Assembly (NCBI RefSeq): GCF_000196115.1
Contig: NC_005027.1
Span: 5,762,001 to 5,826,000, forward strand
Direction: 5' to 3'
Origin: Rhodopirellula baltica SH 1
Lineage (GTDB): Bacteria; Planctomycetota; Planctomycetia; Pirellulales; Pirellulaceae
DNA length: 64,000 nt
The notes under the pieces were generated by a model. The model made no database searches and was not told the origin of the DNA. It saw nothing but the letters and a program-made list of their open reading frames with translations. The translations under genes were made by a program, and so were the position numbers. This document shows, piece after piece, positions 56,201 through 64,000 of the stretch. How positions within the stretch are numbered: position 1 is the stretch's first letter; each line of letters opens with the position of its first letter.

Positions 56201-56653
56201 TCGAGCTTGCTCGGCAGTGTCAGTGGTCCCGCATCGGATTACTTGGTCGGACACGATCAAACGGGGCTCGAACAAACGTTCAAGAAGGTCTTGGACGGAC
56301 GGATCGTTTGGGGCCCCATCGCTGCTCCGTCGGATTCCAATGGTGAGATCGCATTGTTGATCACAGACGACCAAGTGTTGCGAGGTTTCAGTGCATCTGG
56401 TGAACCTCTCTTCCAAACGCAAATGCCAGAAGGCGGCTTGTTGGTCGACCAAGTCGTTTCGACCGGTGGTCGTTGGGTTCTGACCGGCAAAGATGGTTGG
56501 TTGACCGCGGTCGATCCCGCCTCCGGCAATGTGGTTGGCACTACCCTCTTGGGCCAACCTTTGTCGGCCGGCCCGTTGCCTGTTGGCGATAAGTTGCTGG
56601 TCCCGGGCACGGAAGGTGTCGTCTACATCACGAACATTCCCGGTGACGCCTGA
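53264..56653 (+). CDS. Membrane-anchored PQQ-like beta-propeller protein
   Basis: The 1129-residue protein begins with a helical segment (LIDQLERRGLLDQEIIEALREQM, LLVDNGQLTRFQATKL), then acidic linkers, one membrane helix near residue 165 (GYLGIIGFLIIAGGVLWFVL) and a helical TPR-like region to about residue 420. The rest is PQQ-like propeller blades, with motifs such as GGSVLAFAVDDGRLLWR, DSGTLVSLDSDSGDVKWS, PKTGRELWRTDVG and GWLTAVDPASGNVVG. No PQQ-dehydrogenase catalytic residues are evident, so it is probably a scaffold, like BamB. The start may be the ATG at 53291 (MLANEL). A five-base gap separates it from the next gene. Confidence 0.86.
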   Translation: MVGGFTFINMLANELIDQLERRGLLDQEIIEALREQMSQGGSRVTPEAVAKLLVDNGQLTRFQATKLIGELRSESYDSEAAEVIEGEEDLTAQLIDDEEVAEAVIEDDDPFGDNPVEVEAIEAEPVEVVAEAEVMGDAMDGAPSRGRPSARVKKPETKSTWDSFKIYGYLGIIGFLIIAGGVLWFVLSKGNADEFIALANKQYDSQSYQPAQDAYIAYLDQFGENSQYSSLARTRITMCELFRAEQMTDPVAGLEMAKEKLPTIINEEAMNDERGNLAGFLVDVAENIAREAEAAKETEEKRRLLERLDEQQTLIDNPNYMLSTMKTTLSGRLLQLSEARNRVKREIDRNVRLDATEAAMQSALAEKKTKEAYDERDSLLRDFPELAKDPRLVTLIEEASDIQQTLVKPSAKTPKITNEPASDAAVKSIVLTTRQGDSIPGVEEEVFFLRAGGSVLAFAVDDGRLLWRDYTGQGEDYTPLRLDDGTAVLLSDMANDEIRRCRGEDGEVEWRAKFGEPFVEPVSGRDSILVTMDSGTLVSLDSDSGDVKWSTDLSQELSTPAGLDDTLNRIYIPGSHSNLYVLNARDGKCIESLYLEHDEGTIAVAPVSLLGHVFVIENAGSDYAQVHVLKVDENGENIKIAQSPFRLDGNVVVPPIVQNRRLIVLTDRGQVAVYDIEPTSEKEQVSLIAQQVAAYDKPTLTRMAVGRSQMWITGTRIGRYELQINTGRVVYDWGKNEGDTFIGQPLSLEDVLVHARVLKGTSAIRVTAAEPKTGRELWRTDVGTPIAMITRAPESGFHAVTSQGALFELTAESLSEGSTQGPIENPGANGISMSFQNPIVVDDVRRMLLNQSQKGEALIYDPTRRSEKLRKVTFQLTGPKPTGVATFSGGGLFLPLDTGRAVLMDWQTGSVKGAPFQPASDPTATVQWTNPIKSAADPDQVLIADSRKKLYRLRVGDQIRELSSVDLESPFLGTVAGIESSLLGSVSGPASDYLVGHDQTGLEQTFKKVLDGRIVWGPIAAPSDSNGEIALLITDDQVLRGFSASGEPLFQTQMPEGGLLVDQVVSTGGRWVLTGKDGWLTAVDPASGNVVGTTLLGQPLSAGPLPVGDKLLVPGTEGVVYITNIPGDA

Positions 56654-56658
56654 TATCC

Positions 56659-59040
56659 ATGCAATTCCAGTCCTTGATGAATTCCAACGTGTTGCATTTT
56701 CGACGACCTCGCTGCATTCCACGCGTCGCTCAGATAGCTTTTCTGGCGGTGGTTCTTTTCGTCGTGTGCACGTCCAGTGCGCACGCCCAATTGCTGAACT
56801 ATGCCGAGTCCGGTCGTCCGGAAGCTCCCGGTTTGGAACTGCTGCAGGAAGAACCTCACGACCTGATTTACTTCACGCAGAAGTCCGGCGGCGGTTGGGT
56901 CAAGACTCGGTTGTTGGATCTACCTAGACGCGAGATCCCAGCCTCGCCGACTGGATCGCTGAAGTTCAGCATCGTCGGTGTGGAGCAACAAGAATTTGTT
57001 GCGAAGTGGACCGACATCGAGAACATCGATTTCTGGGAAAAACGTCTCGAACGAGAAACGGCCGAACGAATCAAGGCAGGTGACTTCGTCGGTGCTTACC
57101 CGTTTCTGTCGGTGTTGATTCGTGACTACCCGGCTCGGCCCGGCTTGAGACAGCTGCGGACGGAGTTCCTGTGGCGAGATGCGGGGCGACGAGCAAAGAA
57201 TGGTGAGTACGGTGCGTCACTGGCGATGTTGGAAGAACTGCGTCGCTATGCACCAGAGTACAAGACGCAAACGGTTTTGACCGCAATCGGCGCGTTGACG
57301 GATCAGCTGATGGAGCAACTCGTCAGCGACGGAAAGTTGGAGTTGGGACAGCAGTTGCTAACGCGGTTGGAAAAGGAATATCGCGGCCAGGATTTGTCAT
57401 CGATCAAGAAATGGAATGCTCGATTCCTATCGATGGCGGAAGACAAACGCGACCAGGCTTTGGCAGCACTAGAAGCCAAGAAATATCGCGAAGCACGCAA
57501 GTTCTCGCGTGAGAGTATCTTCCTCAAACCGGACATCGAAGGCGGCACGGAACTGGTTCGCAAAGTCGATCAGATCTACCCGTTGGTGAACGTCGGAGTT
57601 TTGCAAACCGCAACCGTTTTGGATCCAACTCGTTTAGATAACTGGGCCGCGCGTCGCGCCGGACGGTTGCTGTACCGCGTGTTGTTCGAGATGCAGGGAG
57701 CAGGTCCCGAGGGCGGCGAGTACGAATTCATTTTCGGTGACACGGAACAGAGTCCTGACCGTCAACGGTTTTCGATGTTTTTGGAACCCGAACGATTGCC
57801 GGAACCTCTCAATCAAGTCGATGGCTTCTATCTGGCCGATGTTTTGGCGGACCGAGTCAAATCAGAATCGCCGACTTACTTCTCGCCTTGGGCCGCCGCG
57901 GTTCAGGCCATCGGGCTGGACGGTCCCAAACGAATCGATTGCATCTTACGGCGTCCCAACGTGCTTCCATCAGCATTGATTCAGGTCACCGTTGATGGAT
58001 CTTGGTTTGGCGGCGAGCCAGGTTCTCCCACCGGTGACTATCGCCGCGACGTCGTCGAAGGCGACGTGGTGCGTTATGTCCTCAAGGGAGAGCCTCGCAC
58101 CGAATTGCAGCCACGCGAGATTGTTGAGATTCGAACGGAATCCGCAGCCGACGGCGTGAGCAAATTGTTGCAAGGCGAGGTCGACGTGCTGGACCAATTG
58201 TTCCCCGCTGATGCGGTGCGGTTGTCCAGCAATCGAAAGGTTCGTGTCGTCAAATATCCGCTTCCCAGCGTGCACATGCTGGTTCCGTGCAGCGACCACG
58301 AGTATCTGGCCGACAAGACATTCCGGCGTGCGTTGGTGTATGGAACCAACCGGGAAGACATCTTGAATGGTGAATTGCTGGAAAGCTTGGAAGTCCCTGG
58401 ATGTCGCGTTTTGTCAGGGCCATTTCCCGCGGGACTCGAAGACAATGACCCGCTTGGTTACGCCTATGATCAATCCATTGCACCGCGGAATTACGAGCCC
58501 CGTTTGGCGAAGCTCCTGATGACGATGACCGCCAAGCAAATGGAATCCGAAGCGTCACGGAAAAAAGAAAAGCCACCTGAGCTAAAACCAATTCGTCTGG
58601 CGTTTCCACCGGAGAACCTTTCTCGAATCGCTTGCGAAGCCATTCGCAGCCAATGGCAATTGTTGGGATTGGAAATCGAGTTGGTTGAGTTGCCCGTCGG
58701 TCGCGCGTTTCCGGATCCGGGGACCGCCGACATTGCGTATGTGTCGGCCGCGGTATGGGAGCCCATCATTGACGCTCGTCGCGTGCTCGGTCCCGAAGGC
58801 ATGGCTGGCAGCACCGATCAATTGGTTGGACTTGGTTTGCGACGTTTAGAAGAGTCTAAGAACTGGCGAGATGCTCGAGACCGATTGTTGGATTTGCATG
58901 CGATCGCTCACCACGAACTGCCTGTGCTGCCGTTGTGGCAATTGGTCGATTCGTACGCCTACAGTCGAGACTTGCTGGGCGTGGGGTCTGACATCGTGTC
59001 GCTGTATCAGAACGCTGAAAAATGGCGGTTGAGTCAATGA
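56659..59040 (+). CDS. Family 5 solute-binding-like protein with helical N-domain
   Basis: The 793-residue secreted protein has a signal peptide (IAFLAVVLFVVCTSSAHA, cleavage near AHA-Q). Helical TPR-like repeats cover residues 130-310 (LSVLIRDYPARPGLRQLRTEF, ALAALEAKKYREARKFSRESI). A C-terminal region resembling the SBP_bac_5 oligopeptide-binding fold follows (residues 320-790), with LLQGEVDVLDQLFPADAVRL, VPCSDHEYLADKTFRRALVYGTNREDILNG and LDLHAIAHHELPVLPLWQLVDSYAYSRDL. No ABC permease or ATPase is present, so it may recognise peptides or glycans for the ExbB/ExbD motor instead of an ABC transporter. The next gene overlaps the stop by four bases. Confidence 0.83.
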   Translation: MQFQSLMNSNVLHFRRPRCIPRVAQIAFLAVVLFVVCTSSAHAQLLNYAESGRPEAPGLELLQEEPHDLIYFTQKSGGGWVKTRLLDLPRREIPASPTGSLKFSIVGVEQQEFVAKWTDIENIDFWEKRLERETAERIKAGDFVGAYPFLSVLIRDYPARPGLRQLRTEFLWRDAGRRAKNGEYGASLAMLEELRRYAPEYKTQTVLTAIGALTDQLMEQLVSDGKLELGQQLLTRLEKEYRGQDLSSIKKWNARFLSMAEDKRDQALAALEAKKYREARKFSRESIFLKPDIEGGTELVRKVDQIYPLVNVGVLQTATVLDPTRLDNWAARRAGRLLYRVLFEMQGAGPEGGEYEFIFGDTEQSPDRQRFSMFLEPERLPEPLNQVDGFYLADVLADRVKSESPTYFSPWAAAVQAIGLDGPKRIDCILRRPNVLPSALIQVTVDGSWFGGEPGSPTGDYRRDVVEGDVVRYVLKGEPRTELQPREIVEIRTESAADGVSKLLQGEVDVLDQLFPADAVRLSSNRKVRVVKYPLPSVHMLVPCSDHEYLADKTFRRALVYGTNREDILNGELLESLEVPGCRVLSGPFPAGLEDNDPLGYAYDQSIAPRNYEPRLAKLLMTMTAKQMESEASRKKEKPPELKPIRLAFPPENLSRIACEAIRSQWQLLGLEIELVELPVGRAFPDPGTADIAYVSAAVWEPIIDARRVLGPEGMAGSTDQLVGLGLRRLEESKNWRDARDRLLDLHAIAHHELPVLPLWQLVDSYAYSRDLLGVGSDIVSLYQNAEKWRLSQ

Positions 59041-60908
59041 GTATCGCAACATCGTTTTCTAATTCCGGTCCGCTGCTTCGATATGCGACCACTCTGATCG
59101 CCTTGTTCATCGCACTGGGGCCATCTGCGCGTGGGCAAGAGCCAAATGGCGATGCTGCTGTCCAAACGGATCCAGCGTCGGAGACTGATCCTGGCGCGGA
59201 AGTCGAGACCAAAGAGGTTCAACCATTCGATTTCGATCCATATCGAACATTGATTTGGGTTGCGTCAGACTCTCCTCGTGTTTGTGCCGACACATTGCGA
59301 GATGATTTGCAGAAGGTCCTCGATCGCGATTTTCATGCGGTATGGCGAACGAAGATCGAAGACGCGCCCATGTCAGTGGCTTCGATGGCAATGCGAGTGT
59401 TATCCGAAGTCAACTTCGATACGTTAGCCGCCACGGATCCGGTGATTGCCGTCAAAAGGTCTCACGGTGATGCCGTCCGAATTCGTTTCGCAGGTGATGT
59501 GGGCCGTTACGCGTCTAGCATTTTGACCACGACGGGCCGCATGGAAGAGATCAACGCTCGATTGGCTGGTGATCCAGATTCTCCAAAGAATGCTTGGCTG
59601 AGAATCCTGCATGCGATCGAGGGCGATGCCGTCGCACTGAAGGACGCGTGGGCGAAAGAAGACACCGAGGCCATCTTGGTCTCGCGCGGCATGGCGGAAA
59701 CTCTGACCGAACCAGAAGCCAAGATCATTGTTCCGCCAATTACCGGTCAGGTCATCGATGCCGCGGAAGCCTATGACAAAATCTTTATCGTTCGCATTCG
59801 AACGGCAACCTCACCGATGAAAGTCGAAAGCGTTGAGTTCGATACTCTGATGCGGTATTTCGGCGACACATCACGAGCCACCGTTTCCAGTTTCAATCTA
59901 TTGCCTGAAGTTGTCGGCGCAACGCTGCGAGATGTCTTTGCTCCCGTGGCCCGGATCGATGACGCGGGAAAGAGCAATGCAGTTGGATTGGTGCGAGCGT
60001 CGGGATTGGTGACTGACAAGAATTCACCGGCACTGGTCGACGTAGGCGACGTGTTGGTGCCGATGGTTCGCAAAGATGATCGCAACGGCAATCCGATTTC
60101 GATTGGGCCGCTCGACTGGGCCTACTTGCTCGCCAAAGAGTTGGACGGGCGCCGCGTCAAAATGGATTTTCATGCGGGGCGAGCGGGTGGACTGCAGGGT
60201 CGAAAGAACGCACGCACCCACCGAGTCGGGCTCCGTATCCGACCGCGAAAAGATCAGACGCTGTTGCGTTTGCATGCCAAGGGTGACCCGAATCAGCCGC
60301 TGATTGGATACGAGATTTACGAAAAGGAACTCGAAGGCAAAAGCATGACATTCATTGGCCGTACCGATTGGAACGGTCGCTTGGATGTTGAACCGACCGA
60401 CGAACAGCCTCTACGATTGTTGTACGTCAAAAACGGCGGCGCCGTGTTGGCTCGATTGCCGATGGTTCCCGGTCATCACGAAAAGATGGTTGCCGATCTC
60501 GGTGGCGACGACATGCGTTTGCAAGCTGAGTCATACATCCGTGGCGTCCAAAATTCGATCATCGACCTTCTGGCAATTCGCGAATTGTTCAAAGCTCGAA
60601 TCATGATGCGACTCGAACGGGGTGATTTAGAACCAGCCGAAGAGTTGTTGGAAGTTTTGCGAAATCAACCGACCAACGAACGTCTCGCCAACGACATGGG
60701 CAAGCGTCAGTCTGAGTTCATCAAAGCGATCGGGAAGAATGCCAATCAACAACGCAAAGTGGATGAGATGTTCAGCGTGACACGTGAAATGCTGACCAAA
60801 CACATCAATCCAAAGTTGGTGCGGGACTTGGAAGAGGCGGTGATTGTGGCGAAAGAAAACGGGGGCAAATTGCCACCGAAGTCAGACGAGGAAACCGACG
60901 GGGCGTGA
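59037..60908 (+). CDS. Secreted protein of unknown function, last gene of the ExbB/ExbD run
   Basis: The 623-residue protein has a signal peptide (ATTLIALFIALGPSARG, cleavage near ARG-Q) and no domain I recognise. The middle resembles mixed alpha/beta and beta-rich segments (IGYEIYEKELEGKSMTFIGRTDWNGRLDVE). The last 130 residues are predicted helical and charged (KARIMMRLERGDLEPAEELLEVL). The start ATG overlaps the upstream stop (ATGA), so it is coupled to the solute-binding-like gene and probably works with it. Its TGA abuts the ligA stop directly (TGATCA), without an intergenic base. Confidence 0.78.
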   Translation: MSIATSFSNSGPLLRYATTLIALFIALGPSARGQEPNGDAAVQTDPASETDPGAEVETKEVQPFDFDPYRTLIWVASDSPRVCADTLRDDLQKVLDRDFHAVWRTKIEDAPMSVASMAMRVLSEVNFDTLAATDPVIAVKRSHGDAVRIRFAGDVGRYASSILTTTGRMEEINARLAGDPDSPKNAWLRILHAIEGDAVALKDAWAKEDTEAILVSRGMAETLTEPEAKIIVPPITGQVIDAAEAYDKIFIVRIRTATSPMKVESVEFDTLMRYFGDTSRATVSSFNLLPEVVGATLRDVFAPVARIDDAGKSNAVGLVRASGLVTDKNSPALVDVGDVLVPMVRKDDRNGNPISIGPLDWAYLLAKELDGRRVKMDFHAGRAGGLQGRKNARTHRVGLRIRPRKDQTLLRLHAKGDPNQPLIGYEIYEKELEGKSMTFIGRTDWNGRLDVEPTDEQPLRLLYVKNGGAVLARLPMVPGHHEKMVADLGGDDMRLQAESYIRGVQNSIIDLLAIRELFKARIMMRLERGDLEPAEELLEVLRNQPTNERLANDMGKRQSEFIKAIGKNANQQRKVDEMFSVTREMLTKHINPKLVRDLEEAVIVAKENGGKLPPKSDEETDGA

Positions 60909-63065
<2,157 letters not shown>

Positions 63066-63173
63066 TCATCCATTGTCCGTCTGGTCACCGCTGATTCCAG
63101 ACCCCTTTGTTTGCTCTTGGAAATTCCCGTCCGATCCGTGGTGTATGGGCACGTTCGCCAGACCGTGAATCAC

Positions 63174-63228
63174 GAAAAAACGGAGCCCACCCGCAGCGAA
63201 TTGAAATCGCTGGCAAGTCTGGCTCCGT
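63174..63228 (-). terminator. Intrinsic terminator of the small lipoprotein gene
   Basis: On the minus strand ACGGAGCC and GGCTCCGT form an 8-bp stem followed by a T run. The loop region contains an inner CAGCGA/TCGCTG hairpin. It lies about 40 bp downstream of the lipoprotein stop. The rest of 63030-63270 shows nothing else. Confidence 0.85.
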
Positions 63229-63270
63229 GATGAACTGCGGTTCGATCGGACTTATCGCGAGTCCATTTGA

Positions 63271-63528
63271 CTACTCGGCGGTGCCGGCAGCTGCATCGAT
63301 GCCTTCTTTGGCTTTCTCGCCACCTTGGTCGATGGCACCATCAACGGTTTCTTTGGCAGCTTCAGGAACCATGTCTGTGGTCGCGTCTTTCGCGGAACCA
63401 GCAGCGGAATCGACGCCCGCTTTGGCTTGGTCAGCGATTCCGGCAGCGGTGTCCGAGCCTTTTTCGCATCCGCTCAAAACAGCAACAAACGCGAGGGCGA
63501 GCAACAATTGGGTGAGCTTCGTGAACAT
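63271..63528 (-). CDS. Small lipoprotein with alanine/glycine-rich low-complexity body
   Basis: The 85-residue product starts MFTKLTQLLLALAFVAV and has the lipobox LSGC, so it is likely an outer-membrane or inner-membrane lipoprotein after processing at Cys. The mature part is built of GIADQAKAGVDSAAGSAKDATTD-like imperfect repeats, alternately charged and helical. No enzymatic domain is present. The frame runs upstream to 63636, but the ATG at 63528 with AGGATC before it gives the clean signal peptide. Function unknown; similar short repeats occur in envelope stress-type lipoproteins. Confidence 0.8.
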   Translation of the reverse strand: MFTKLTQLLLALAFVAVLSGCEKGSDTAAGIADQAKAGVDSAAGSAKDATTDMVPEAAKETVDGAIDQGGEKAKEGIDAAAGTAE

Positions 63529-63656
63529 CAATTTGATCCTAGAAAAATGGACTGGGCGAATCCCGACAAAATGAGTGATCCCCCCTACGAAGGCAACCCT
63601 ATCCCAATCGCGTTGGAACACAAGTGGACCGGGCAATGCCGACTCTTATTCGGCGT

Positions 63657-64000
63657 TCATTCCTCCAAAGATGCGCACACCAATTGCTTGTCATTTCTGG
63701 CAAAGATACAGCGGTTAGCGTATGCGGGATGAGACCAGGTGACACCGTTGCGGCGTGGCAGTTGAACAGTGGTTGTGTCAAGCAAATGTGTTTGGCTGAG
63801 CGGTTGATATCCTTCTGGCGTCAAATGTGCGATCGTTAGTTGACCTTGATCGTTGAACATCCAATCCGTTTGCGATCCCGCTTGTTGATGGACCACAGTG
63901 TGGATCGTGCCCCAGCGATTTCGCGGAACCGCGGTGGTGTCTTCCCATACCCGTTCGCCGGTCTCTGCATCGAGGCACCGCAGTTCGCCATAGCTGTCGA
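63657..64000 (-). CDS. PQQ-like beta-propeller protein, C-terminal part (partial)
   Basis: The frame is open to the window edge on the minus strand, about 114 residues. It contains a PQQ blade GELRCLDAETGERVWEDTTAV, then RNRWGTIHTV and the end PAYANRCIFARNDKQLVCASLEE, typical of the closing blade of outer-membrane-assembly-like or PQQ-binding-like propellers in planctomycetes. The N-terminus, with any signal peptide, lies beyond the window, so the full architecture cannot be judged. The 128 bp between this gene's stop and the lipoprotein start hold no recognisable feature. Confidence 0.82.
   Translation of the reverse strand, partial: DSYGELRCLDAETGERVWEDTTAVPRNRWGTIHTVVHQQAGSQTDWMFNDQGQLTIAHLTPEGYQPLSQTHLLDTTTVQLPRRNGVTWSHPAYANRCIFARNDKQLVCASLEE

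Overview
This window looks like chromosomal DNA of a planctomycete, most likely a Rhodopirellula-type member of the Pirellulaceae. The evidence is an arylsulfatase fragment, a giant extracellular protein with the planctomycete N-terminal LEPR-XLL-like motif, secreted squalene-cyclase-fold proteins, PQQ-like beta-propeller proteins, several TTG starts, moderate G+C and many short palindromic or tandem intergenic repeats. This assignment comes from sequence reading only; no database was searched.

The left part (1-28.5 kb) is mostly housekeeping. It holds the end of a sulfatase, a glycosyltransferase, a UxaA-type dehydratase divergent from sucCD, groES-groEL, a Rieske oxygenase with a small membrane protein, rpsB-tsf, flgK with a prenyltransferase-fold gene behind it, a DUF429 protein, and then trpB. 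A run of overlapping genes follows (methyltransferase, class V aminotransferase, coaD, AraC regulator). Last come an SbcD/SbcC-like pair of YhaO/YhaN type and a PSP1-domain protein with a cysteine-rich tail. Two inverted copies of a palindromic element of about 265-300 bp sit in the two convergent gene junctions at 0.94-1.24 kb and 22.45-22.71 kb.

The middle part (28.5-47.5 kb) is envelope and surface-polymer territory. It encodes a roughly 1950-residue protein with twelve DUF11 repeats, a YejM/LtaS-like membrane phosphatase-superfamily protein, a flippase-like protein, a large multipass protein, a secreted squalene-cyclase-like protein with a HEAT-like tail, and a glycosyltransferase. After dus, a small four-helix-bundle (S23/IVP-type) gene is embedded in a cluster of tandem-repeat elements (45.19-46.28 kb). 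One of these arrays supplies the 3' end of a neighbouring phosphodiesterase gene.

The right part (47.7-64 kb) has a sodium:alanine symporter, tRNA-Phe(GAA), and a seven-gene same-strand run (49.86-60.91 kb): a membrane-anchored protein, ExbB, ExbD, a second ExbD with a cytoplasmic zinc ribbon, a membrane-anchored PQQ-like propeller protein, a secreted family-5 solute-binding-like protein and a secreted protein of unknown function. I read this as an energised envelope machine driven by an ExbB/ExbD motor with unusual partners; it is the best candidate here for an undescribed system. It ends stop-to-stop against ligA. A small lipoprotein gene and the end of another PQQ-like protein close the window.
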